From NCBI GenBank assembly GCA_023374045.1, contig CM041777.1:484507594-484571593 (forward strand): a stretch of DNA of 64,000 bases. Reading direction: 5' to 3'. The DNA comes from Limonium bicolor. Taxonomy: Eukaryota; Streptophyta; Magnoliopsida; Caryophyllales; Plumbaginaceae. The notes beneath the pieces are model-generated. The model was not told the origin of the DNA and ran no database searches. It saw only the letters and a list, made by a program, of their open reading frames with translations. The position numbers and the translations under genes were made by a program. Positions 55,981 to 64,000 of this stretch are shown here, in pieces; position 1 is the first letter of the stretch; each line of letters starts with the position of its first letter.

Positions 55981-57100
55981 ATGGCCCACCGACCGCGACG
56001 TGCTAGGAGACAGGTGGCCGCCCCAGAACCAGAGCCAGAACTTCCAAATGCTCTTCTTGACGGCGTTTTCCTAAACGCTGAGGCCCGTAGCTGGTTTAAC
56101 TCCCCCCGACGGCGGGAGATCGTTCAGGAGCGTAGGGTGGACCCCGCGCTCGAGGCGGACCTGCAGCTCCGGCCCTACCTTGAGGCCATCGGGTGGAGCT
56201 GCCTACTCACCATGGGGGAGGGCCCGTACTACCATAACCAGATCAAGGAGTTCTACGCCAACGCTACAGCTGATAGGCGGGCGCGCGAGGTCACCTCATA
56301 TGTCCATGGTGTGCCCATTTTTATTCGGAGGCTGGACGTCCACAACTTCTTCCATTTGTCACGGGACGACCTCCAGCACTCCAAGTGCATCCATCATGCG
56401 GATCTTACTGCCAGCCGGCGTCACTACCTTCAAACCCTCCCGGCTCAGACACGTCGCAAGAATCAGGAGGGGACTGACGTACGGCTCACCATCACCCCGT
56501 CGATGATCGAGGACCCGCTGCGCCGCCTCATTCTCGCTCTGCTCCGACACAATCTCCTCCCTCGGGATAGCAAGGACCTCAACGCCAACGATTGCTACTT
56601 GATGGACTATATGGTGGCCCCGGACCCTGATAAGCCCCTCTCCCTCTCTGATCTCTTCATGGCACACCTCTGTCACATCATCGAGAAGAGGGATACCCAC
56701 CACTTGGGGTATCCCCACTTTATTCAGAGGATGTTGGAGCGCCACGGAGTCCGGCCCCGAGCGGATGAGGTGCCGACCTTGCCCATGGACCCCTTCAACT
56801 ACACCGCTATGAAAAAGATGGGTTTTACTCGGGAGGCAGACGGGTGGCACAAGGCCATCGCTGAGCCTAGGCGGCGCAGGGGTGAAGCTTCCTCTTCCGG
56901 TGCCTCCTCCTCCACTGCTGCACCTGGGCCGTTCCTCGCCCTGCCACCTCCACCCCCGACCGGACGCGGTGACCCCGGAGCAGCTCGCGCTGTTCGAGAG
57001 GCAGATGGCCGACCACCGGCGTCTCATGGAGGAGCACCAGCGCCAGATGGACGCCTATTGGCAGCACGTTCGCGAGCATGGTGGTGCACCCCCCCAGTAG
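55981..57100 (+). CDS. Element B post-pol gene (plant transposon protein type)
   Basis: The ATG at 55981 follows a splice acceptor. The protein of about 370 residues starts MAHRPRRARRQ (basic). It contains WFNSPRRREIVQERRVD, then NQIKEFYANATADRRAREVT and IFIRRLDVHNFFHLSRDDLQ, then MIEDPLRRLILALLRHNLLP and LNANDCYLMDYMVAPDPDKP. A Ser/Ala/Pro-rich hinge and a helical tail (MADHRRLMEEHQRQMDAYWQ) end it. A shift lies near 56970; the copy in C is in another phase there, so one of the two has an indel. It resembles the domain called putative plant transposon protein and matches element A's gene in layout. No signal peptide or membrane helix: not an envelope protein by sequence. Function unknown. 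Confidence 0.7.
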
Positions 57101-58359
57101 CCATCTTCTGATCCTGGGATGTTCTGCTGTTGTTTCTATGCTTTTCATTCTGTCTCTGAATTACTTGTTAGGCTGTTAGACCTTGTTCAGTTATTTGTGC
57201 TACTTCTTCTTTACGCTACTCTTGTGCTATGGTGCTTTACGCGCCCTGTTGACTACTCTGCTATGGGACCCCTGTGTGGGACCCCTTTAAACTATCTAAC
57301 TTCGGCATCAATGCGCATTCACTCGAATCCATGTTGCGCCTTGTTTCTTTTGGTTTTGCATTGTAGATATCTCAACTGAACTCGACAACATCCCGAAATG
57401 AGTTAGGTGACATTCCAGAGAGCCTCTGGTCCATTTGTCCTAGGCCATACGACTCTTCCTAACGGAGCTAGCGCTTACCTGAATATGCACACTGGCAAGT
57501 GTGGGGGAAAATCACCAACACATCTTTCTCAGGGGAGTATTAGTTCTCTACACTTAACCACTCTTTACAATGCAACACTTTTTCTGTTTACTTCATGCCA
57601 AGTGATACCCAAAGGTCTTCTGTTATTTCTCCCATCTGCTTTTATTTGAACAATGAGGACATTGTCCCATTCAAGTGTGGGGGAGACCTTTGATGCACTA
57701 AGTCAATTTTCTCATAATTATCTATAGCTTCATTTGGGAGTTATGTTTTTTTAGTAAGCAAGTTTTTCTTTGAATTCTTGGAATTTTCCACCGAACTTTT
57801 TTTTTTAAGAAAGGTTCTCTCTTGAGGAGCACTTATGTGCGGTGCAATCATAAATCCATTTCGTGATGAATTTTTCTTGCTTAGGGGTTCCTTCTACCTT
57901 CTTATCTAGGGATTGCTAAGGGGTGCTTCCTTGTGAAAAAAAAAAAAAAGAGACAAAAAGGATCTTGAGAGACACCATAGGTAACCAACAAATGAGAGAT
58001 GAGTGTTCATTGAAGCAAGGCAAAATGCCAATTTACCTCTTCTCATCTCTTGTTGCAAAAGTGAATCAACTGCAAATCTCTATTTTTCCTTTTGTTTTCC
58101 CTCAATGCCCATTCTTGAGAGAAGTTGGCCATGGTAAAAGTTCTCCAAGTTCCATAATCTGTAAGAACTCGGAAGCACTCTAGATCATACCCCGAAACTC
58201 TATATTTTCATTTACCCTAAGCACACCCATGTCATCATGAGAAGGTTGGTTGCACTCCTCTTGAGGTTTTTCACAAATTTTGCTCACTGAAATTCAAGAA
58301 CTCATCTAAACACTTGCTTGCTTTGAATGTTCCTTCTTGTTGTGAGTCCTTAGCTGATT
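57101..58359 (+). other. Element B 3' non-coding region
   Basis: About 1.26 kb without coding sequence. It holds one purine run CAAGTGTGGGGGAAAA (57496-57511), the upstream hairpin/purine module (57650-57685), and an A run at 57939-57950. Element C is a copy of the part up to 58194. Confidence 0.65.
57650..57685 (+). promoter_or_regulatory. Upstream hairpin + purine module in B
   Basis: ACAATG (57650-57655), loop AGGA, CATTGT (57660-57665), then CAAGTGTGGGGGAG (57672-57685). It has the same organisation as the polypurine tract module 700 bases downstream, although the stem sequence is different. Confidence 0.7.
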
Positions 58360-58397
58360 TTGCTTGAGGACAAGCAAATGGATAAGTGTGGGGGAGT
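58360..58397 (+). promoter_or_regulatory. Element B polypurine tract with hairpin
   Basis: TTGCTTG (58360-58366), loop AGGA, CAAGCAA (58371-58377) form a perfect 7-bp stem. AAGTGTGGGGGAG (58384-58396) follows and abuts the 3' LTR. The purine tract would prime plus-strand synthesis. Confidence 0.85.
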
Positions 58398-59777
58398 TGA
58401 TAAGTGGTGAAATAATGCTCTCTCAAGATCTTTATTCGTCGTCATTTTATTTGGCGCATGACTTATTTCACCACTTTATGGAGTATTTGTGTGTTTTTTA
58501 GTGATCTTACACTTTTGGCTTGTTTAAATAGGTAAATACTCTTTGGAGTACATTTTGAGAGCTTTATATGAGAAAGCATCAATGTTCGAGCACCTCGGGA
58601 AGGATGCCTAGCCAACGGGAAGCATCGGGAGAGTTCCGGCACAGAAAAAATGACATTCTGGGGCCGACCGAACTTGCGACCGGACTTGCAAGTTCGGTCG
58701 GGCTCTGTTCAGGCCGTCCCCAAACTCACTGGAATCGACCGAACTTGCGACCGGACTTGCAAGTTCGGTCGAGCTTTAAAACCCGTCACGTGCTGCGCTT
58801 AAAAGAGTCCGACCGAACTTGCGACCGGACTTGCAAGTTCGGTCGGACGCGAATTTTTGCCCAGATTTGCGTTTTCAAGAGCTGATTTTTGGGGCTTCCT
58901 TCCTCATTATCCAACACACACGACTACAACCCTAAAGAGAGGAGAAAGAACGTGAAAGAAGAGAAGAAAGAAGAGGAAGAAGAAGAAGAAGAGAAGAAGG
59001 AAGAACTCACCTTCTCCAAAGCTTCCAAGCTTCAACAATGGCTTCTTCTTACTCTTTTCTAGTTTTTCCTTCCTCCTATTGTTTGAGTAGTACCCCATTG
59101 TGCTTTGGGATGGGTCTTTGAACCCAAACCCTAGATTTTGCTTGTGAATCTTTATTATGCCTTAATATAGTTGTTTCTCTCTCAATTATCTTTCAATGTC
59201 CTCAAATTGATCTCTTGAGTGCATTTGTGGTGAACCCAAACTACAATTTGGTTTTGAGTTAGGGTTTGTGACCAAATTGAGAGAGAACTCTTGATTTATG
59301 CTTCTAGGATTAGTGAGCATAATTTGGAGCTTTGTTCTAGAACTTGCTTAGTGCTGCTTAGTGAGTTTAGTCCTAATTGATTTTGAAGGCTAAAATTAAC
59401 TAAGTAAGAATTAACTCATCTTGGGTTTAGAGAGTTATTATTTTTGTTCTAGAAAGACAACTATGGCATAAGAGAGTTGCTAGCATATCTAGGTAGTTTG
59501 GGGGATTGCCAAATTCCCAAAGTACTTCTCCATCCAATCCATTAACTTATCACCTTTAGTTTATTTGTTGTTCTTGAAATTACTCAACCAACACAATCAA
59601 GCTTGCCACCGGCTAAACCCCATTTTACTGCTTACATTACAACTACTAAATACCGAGACTAGGAAGTTAGGACCAATTTCCTTGTGGATACGACACTTGT
59701 TGTACTACACCGATTAGGTGCACTTGCCTACTCCTTGCATATACTTGTATACTTTGTTATATAGTTTTTGCTCAACA
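58398..59777 (+). repeat. Element B 3' LTR
   Basis: 1,380 bp, TG to CA, with the three-unit hairpin array at about 58666-58845. It is followed by GTTTTTG, which equals the bases that follow the 5' LTR, and then the target duplication ATGTC. Confidence 0.93.
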
Positions 59778-59784
59778 GTTTTTG

Positions 59785-60971
59785 ATGTCTCTAAATCTAT
59801 GGGACTGCTTTGGTTGCTAAAGAAAAAAAATGGGCTGAACTTTGCATCACGTTATGGGCATTTACATTTGAATGTTTACAGCTGTTGAACAAGAAAGAAA
59901 TGGTAATTGGCTTCCAAAAATCATGGTCTTGGTTTCTGTGAAGGATGTGTTTTTGGGAAACATAGTAGAGCTTCTTTCCAGTAGGAATTCATGGAGAGCT
60001 TCTTGCTGTCTTGAGTTAATTCATGCTGATGTTTGTGGACCGATGAGTTTGAATCGTTTGGTGGCAGCAAATATTTTGTGCTCTTTATTGATGATTTCAG
60101 TCGTATGAGTTGGGTGTATTTTTTTAGAGCTGAAATCAGAAGTTTTTGGATGTTTCAAGAAGTTCAAAGCGCTGGTGGAGAAACAAAGTGGCTACTCCAT
60201 CAAGGCTCTTCGTACTGATAGAGGTGGTGAATTTACCTCTAACGAATTTGATGATTTTTGTGAGAAGTTTGGCATTCGCAGGGAGTTGACTGCACCATAT
60301 ACACCAGAGCAGAATGGTGTTGCAGAGAGAAAAAATAGAACTATTGTTGAAATGGCCAGAAGTCTGATGAAGGCAGCTAATCTTCCTAACCAGTTCTGGG
60401 CTGAAGGTGTCGCAACAGCAGTGTATTTGATCAATATTTCCCCAACAAGGCAGTCATGAATCAAACTCCATATGAGGCTTGGATGGGTAGGAAGCCAAGA
60501 GTAAGCCACTTATGAATTTTTGGTTGCATTGCTTATGCTTTTTCTACTGATCCACATCGTAAAAAATTGGACAGCAAGTCTGAAAAATGCATTTTTATTG
60601 GCTATAGTCCCATGTCCAAAGCTTATAGGCTGATGAATCCTTTGAGTGGAAAAGTAATTATCAGCAGGAATGTAAAGTTTGATGAGGAGGGAAAATGGGA
60701 TTGGAGCAATAACAATCCTTCAGCTGCTGTCCAAACTCAGGTGGATAAATTTGAACCCACACTTGTAACGTTTGATACAGATTGTGACAGCAAATCAGAT
60801 GGAACAATTCCTCCGACAGCAACCCATCTACACCAGCCAGCTCACGTTCTACTGCATCAATTTCTTCACCAGAGTCACCTCCTTTAAGATATCGTTCTAT
60901 GAATGAAATACTTGAAACTTGCAGCTTTGCTTTAATTGTTTCTGACCCCATTTATTATGAGGATGCTGCTG
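59785..60971 (+). pseudogene. Copia integrase, inverted segment
   Basis: Continuation of the copia polyprotein after element B. Zinc-binding pieces near 59830-59960 include CEGCVFGK-type words in a broken frame. Core words: LELIHADVCGPMS near 60015 (Asp), LRTDRGGEFTSNEFDDFCEK near 60205 (Asp), YTPEQNGVAERKNRTIVEMA near 60300 (Glu), then SEKCIFIGYSPMSKAYRLMN near 60580. Shifts near 60085, 60455 and 60860. The segment ends at the second inversion junction, just after ILETCSFALIVSDPIYYEDA, which repeats the RT upstream part at 45950-46060. Confidence 0.87.
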
Positions 60972-61204
60972 TAATGCGAGGAAATAACTCATCATCAAGA
61001 GACTGCTGAATGAAGAAGAGTGCTTTGGCGTCTTTCTCTGACTTTCTCTGACTCGATTCTCCCGTCCTTGTTCGTCAACCCGTTCTCAACTAGATCCCAC
61101 AACTCATGAGACCTGAGTAAAGTTTTCATCTTCAAACTCAAAGATGGTAGTTTTTTGCCTTTGAAAATAGGCAGGTGGGGTTGAGTAGAACCGTTCGCAG
61201 ACAT
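60972..61204 (-). pseudogene. Copia gag start, outer (minus-strand) copy
   Basis: From the ATG at 61204 (minus strand) the protein begins [18 protein letters not shown], the same as at 46096 on the plus strand. It carries one extra A in the AAAA run after the lysines, changing the frame, and a further small insertion near 61045. It stops being gag at 60975, where the sequence crosses into the inverted middle part through a GATGCTGCTG homology. Confidence 0.85.
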
Positions 61205-61367
61205 ACTGGTATTCTGCGGTGAGTATACACGAACGTTGCTTCACCACTTTGCACTTCTCTCTCTCTTTTTTTTACGTGTTTCACTTCACTCCTTTTTTTT
61301 TTGTATTGGACCTCACCTGGGAAATAGAAGTCTGCGGTGACTTTCTATTCTGCTCTTGATACCACTT
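61205..61367 (-). promoter_or_regulatory. Copia leader and primer-binding site (tRNA-Met type)
   Basis: On the minus strand, right after the LTR (from 61367) come AAAG and TGGTATCAAGAGCA, one base longer than TGGTATCAGAGC, the complement of initiator tRNA-Met used by many copia elements. The leader runs to the gag ATG at 61204. Confidence 0.8.
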
Positions 61368-61625
61368 TGTTGGAAAAAACAGAGAGTAAAATTGACGAGA
61401 TATATTTCACTATGTTGAAATGAGTGAATACAAAGGGTTTAAATAGATAGTAAACTATAATTTCAGATCCTAAAAAGATGGTAACTATCCAAAGTAATGC
61501 CAAAAAATAAGGCAACTAATAGACCCACTATCTCCACTAATCCCACTAACACTAACCACTTTAAAACAATAAATAAAACTCATAAATCTAATAAATGTGT
61601 AAAACTTTGAATAATTCATTTAACA
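61368..61625 (-). repeat. Copia right LTR (5' LTR of the minus-strand element)
   Basis: 258 bp, plus-strand start TGTTGGAAAAAACAG, end ATTCATTTAACA, followed by ACTGT. Compared with the left LTR it has extra single bases in A and T runs and few substitutions. Confidence 0.9.
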
Positions 61626-61630
61626 ACTGT

Positions 61631-61901
61631 TATGTGATCTAGCTAGTTCCATGGCAACAAGCAAGCATGCGTATCATCTTCTTCCCCAGGCTGCATGCAC
61701 TCTCTGAGTATTCGTGATCGTCATAGTTTCCAGCTAGCAACATAATTACAAGAGGCCATCCATCATCGTCATCATCAGATCGATCATCATCACAGACTGA
61801 CACGTACACATACATTAAAATTATAAGAAAGCCTAATTACTAGCTCTCTCTTTCTGGTAATATTATATATCCCTTTCTAACTTGGCTCTTGATCGCTCTC
61901 A
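61631..61901. other. Non-repetitive sequence right of copia
   Basis: Balanced base composition with CTAGCTAG and TCATCATC words, unlike the surrounding retroelements. No family resemblance. If the frame at 61902-62462 is a gene, this would be its 3' untranslated region. Confidence 0.4.
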
Positions 61902-62462
61902 TCAGCGGCTGTGATTGCTTAGAACTGGTCGTTTGAACTTGTCGCTGATCAAGGACGTCATTGTGTCTATCTCTCTACAGCAACTTGAAACGACCGACAA
62001 CGTGGACCATGAAAATCTACCCTTCTTCATTATAACACCTGCAGCAGATCTACTACGACTCTTCTCCATTACGACAACGACGTCGTCATCTTGAATCTCA
62101 TGTACCTTCCTTTTTCCCTGGTCATGTTTAACATTCATTACACCCATCGGCGGCTTGGCAGTAGTACCCACGTCCGAAACAGCATGCCGGAGATACGCTG
62201 ACCTGAGATAACCCGACCGGCCGTACAATCTAGCAACTGTTGAAGGTGACATTGGTGAAGAGGAATCGCCAGTTGATATCAGAAGATGATAAAGAAGAGA
62301 AGGAAGAAGAATTAGAAGAGTTTTGTTGTTGTTGTATGCTCTGTCTGATGTGAGGTCGGATGTAGAGGTTGCCGGGAGTCTGGAGAGCTTCTCGAGAGAC
62401 AAACTGAGCAGACGCCGGGAGATTGTTTGTGCTTCGGGTGATTCTTGGCATCGTGTGATCAA
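61902..62462 (-). CDS. Candidate host exon, 186 codons, unknown
   Basis: The only long frame in the window that does not resemble a transposon gene. From an ATG at 62462 (the frame is open somewhat further upstream) it reads MITRCQESPEAQTISRRLL, a hydrophobic stretch TLLILLPSLLYHLLIS (residues about 48-64), STVARLYGRSGYLRSAYLRH, and an acidic run EIQDDDVVVVMEKSRSRS, ending KFKRPVLSNHSR. A second overlapping frame (62451-62230, MPRITRSTNNLPASAQFVSR) is equally protein-like, so the true frame may switch between them through an indel. I do not recognise either protein. It lies between the copia target duplication and fragment C, and may be a gene fragment. Confidence 0.35.
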   Translation of the reverse strand: MITRCQESPEAQTISRRLLSLSLEKLSRLPATSTSDLTSDRAYNNNKTLLILLPSLLYHLLISTGDSSSPMSPSTVARLYGRSGYLRSAYLRHAVSDVGTTAKPPMGVMNVKHDQGKRKVHEIQDDDVVVVMEKSRSRSAAGVIMKKGRFSWSTLSVVSSCCREIDTMTSLISDKFKRPVLSNHSR

Positions 62463-62489
62463 GGATTGAATCTCGTTTCTAAACCTGCT

Positions 62490-62600
62490 GGTAATGATCG
62501 AAGTTGTTCTCGAGTTCTTTTACAGATTATGCAACTTGAGAGAAGCGGGGTATGATCTAGAGTGCTTCCGAGTTCTTACAGATTATGGAACTTGGAGAAC
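62490..62600. repeat. Degenerate 55-bp direct repeat at the edge of C
   Basis: The words GAGTTCTT-ACAGATTATG-AACTTG-GAGAA occur twice, at about 62512-62543 and 62569-62601, with indels and substitutions between copies. The right copy belongs to fragment C; the left copy lies just outside its edge as defined by similarity to B. Confidence 0.6.
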
Positions 62601-63046
62601 TTTTACCATGGCCAACTTCTCTCAAGAATGGGCATTGAGGGAAAGCAAAGGAAAAATAGAGATTTGCAGTTGATTCACTTTTGCAACAAGAGATGAGAAG
62701 AGGTAAATTGGCATTTTGCCTTGCTTCAATGAACACTCATCTCTCATTTGTTGGTTACCTATGGTGTCTCTCAAGATCCTTTTTGTCCTCTTTTTTTTTC
62801 ACAAGGAAGCACCCCTAGCAATCCCTAGATAAGAAGGTAGAAGGAACCCCTAAGCAAGAAAAATTCATCACGAAATGGATTTATGATTGCACCGCACATA
62901 AGTGCTCCTCAAGAGAGAACCTCTTTTAAAAAAAAAAGTTCGGTGGAAAATTCCAAGAATTCAAAGAAAAACTTGCTTACTAAAAACATAACTCCCAAAT
63001 GAAGCTATAGATAATTATGAGAAAATTGACTTAGTGCATCAAAGGT

Positions 63047-63082
63047 CTCCCCCACACTTGAATGGGACAATGTCCTCATTGT
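63047..63082 (-). promoter_or_regulatory. Upstream hairpin + purine module in C
   Basis: On the minus strand ACAATG, loop AGGA, CATTGT (complement of 63082-63067), then CAAGTGTGGGGGAG. Identical to B 57650-57685. Confidence 0.7.
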
Positions 63083-63626
63083 TCAAATAAAAGCAGATGG
63101 AGAAATAACAGAAGACCTTTGGGTATCACTTGGCATGAAGTAACAGAAAAAGTGTTGCATTGTAAAGAGTGGTTAAGTGTAGAGAACTAATACTCCCCTG
63201 AGAAGATGTGTTGGTGATTTTCCCCCACACTTGCCAGTGTGCATATTCAGGTAAGCGCTAGCTCCGTTAGGAAGAGTCGTATGGCCTAGGACAAATGGAC
63301 CAGAGGCTCTCTGGAATGTCACCTAACTCATTTCGGGATGTTGTCGAGTTCAGTTGAGATATCTACAATGCAAAACCAAAAGAAACAAGGCGCAACATGG
63401 ATTCGAGTGAATGCGCATTGATGCCGAAGTTAGATAGTTTAAAGGGGTCCCACAGGGGTCCCATAGCAGAGTAGTCAACAGGGCGCGTAAAGCACCATAG
63501 CACAAGAGTAGCGTAAAGAAGAAGTAGCACAAATAACTGAACAAGGTCTAACAGCCTAACAAGTAATTCAGAGACAGAATGAAAAGCATAGAAACAACAG
63601 CAGAACATCCCAGGATCAGAAGATGG

Positions 63627-64000
63627 CTACTGGGGGGGTGCACCACCATGCTCGCGAACGTGCTGCCAATAGGCGTCCATCTGGCGCTGGTGCTCCTCCA
63701 TGAGACGCCGGTGTCGGCCATCTGCTTCTCGAACAGCGCGAGCTGCTCCGGGGTCACCGCTCCGGTCGGGGGTGGAGGTGGCAGGGCGAGGAACGGCCCA
63801 GGTGCAGCAGTGGAGGAGGAGGCACCGGAAGAGGAAGCTTCACCCCTGCGCCGCCTAGGCTCAGCGATGGCCTTGTGCCACCCGTCTGCCTCCCGAGTAA
63901 AACCCATCTTTTTCATAGCGGTGTAGTTGAAGGGGTCCATGGGCAAGGTCGGCACCTCATCCGCTCGGGCCGGACTCCGTGGCGCTCCAACATCCTCTGA
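63627..64000 (-). pseudogene. Fragment C post-pol gene, C-terminal part
   Basis: Minus-strand frame with PMDPFNYTAMKKMGFTREAD, GWHKAIAEPRRRRGEASSSG, LALPPPPPTG and TPEQLALFEKQMAD, then a shift at about 63715 before the helical tail. It corresponds to B 56724-57100. The 5' part lies beyond the window. B and C are shifted at different places relative to one another in this gene. Confidence 0.75.

Larger units (their letters stand above)
47351..59784 (+). mobile_element. Element B: complete young Athila-type element
   Basis: A 12.4-kb element with LTRs at 47351-48727 and 58398-59777, both starting TGATAAGTGG and ending GCTCAACA, and an intact tRNA-Asp primer site. Target duplication ATGTC lies at 47346-47350 and 59785-59789, but the right side has seven extra bases (GTTTTTG, 59778-59784) beyond the LTR end. 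Order: gag, protease, RT, RNase H, integrase, double hairpin, hairpin array, spliced post-pol gene, 3' modules, polypurine tract. The LTRs are almost identical apart from small indels, so the insertion is recent. Nonetheless pol is read with about a dozen shifts, which is suspicious. Confidence 0.95.
44189..61625 (-). mobile_element. Copia element with inverted middle part, hosting element B
   Basis: LTRs of about 255 bp at 44189-44442 and 61368-61625 start TGTTGGAAAAAACAG and end ATTCATTTAACA (as read on the plus strand), with a perfect 5-bp duplication ACTGT (44184-44188, 61626-61630). Both LTRs, RNase H, RT and the outer gag start are on the minus strand. The middle segment, about 46054-60974 (gag, protease, integrase), is on the plus strand. 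Element B of 12.4 kb sits within it; without B the copia is 5.0 kb, a normal size. Both inversion junctions lie in short homologies and are flanked by inverted duplications of about 110 and 270 bp. Confidence 0.88.
62546..64000 (-). mobile_element. Fragment C: truncated inverted copy of B 3' part
   Basis: Matches the complement of B from 58194 down to 56724 along its entire length and runs off the window. It contains the end of the post-pol gene, the 3' non-coding region and the upstream hairpin/purine module, but no LTR at its left edge. Differences from B are few and mostly one-base indels in runs. It is either a fragment or the start of another B-type element that continues beyond the window. 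Confidence 0.85.

Noticed and set aside
56359..57027. 222-codon minus-strand frame opposite the B post-pol gene
   Set aside because: A shadow of a GC-rich coding region: the forward strand has the conserved motifs shared with element A.

Overview
This is nuclear DNA of a flowering plant, probably a eudicot; no species can be named from it. Almost every base belongs to nested transposable elements: Athila-type Ty3/gypsy LTR elements (relics of the tRNA-Asp primer site, pol without a chromodomain, an extra gene after pol), one Ty1/copia element, one CACTA DNA transposon, hAT-like MITEs, a large solo LTR and LINE debris. I see no rRNA, tRNA or CRISPR array. One 186-codon frame near the right end is the only candidate for host coding sequence.

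Left block (1-31.1 kb). The oldest layer is a minus-strand Athila-type element E (about 1733-31096), reduced to gag plus part of protease between LTRs. Its right LTR was hit four times: by the complete Athila element A (5683-20020, plus strand, target duplication GGCGC), a hAT MITE (20160-20658), the complete non-autonomous element D (20785-25834, minus strand, TTGAC) and a 4.9-kb solo LTR F (25922-30795, AGAGG). A itself carries a 1.7-kb solo LTR G (15698-17394). E sits beside a LINE fragment.

Middle block (31.1-44.2 kb). Degraded sequence, probably LINE-derived, holds a hAT MITE (31754-32142), a MITE inside another MITE (32453-33369, with 32572-33139 inside it) and a complete CACTA transposon (33954-42763, target duplication CTA). 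The CACTA carries a TNP2 transposase gene and an 11-exon second gene that ends in a Ulp1-type cysteine protease.

Right block (44.2-64 kb). A copia element (44189-61625, target duplication ACTGT) has its middle part inverted between two microhomology junctions. Athila element B (47351-59784) lies in the inverted part. Right of the copia are a possible host exon (61902-62462) and a truncated inverted copy C of the 3' part of B (62546-64000).

The most notable signals are non-coding and shared among the Athila families: (i) arrays of hairpins with 12-bp arms and a period of about 72 bp, different in sequence in A and B but alike in geometry, present both in the LTR and just upstream of the post-pol gene; (ii) a hairpin with an AGGA/AGGG loop followed by AAGTGTGGGGG, present twice per element, the second copy being the polypurine tract; (iii) a two-hairpin motif right after pol whose stem covaries between A, B and D. 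Element D keeps (ii) and (iii) but replaces gag-pol with one acidic, repeat-containing ORF. Single-base indels in homopolymers dominate the differences between young duplicated copies, so many frameshifts here may be assembly errors.
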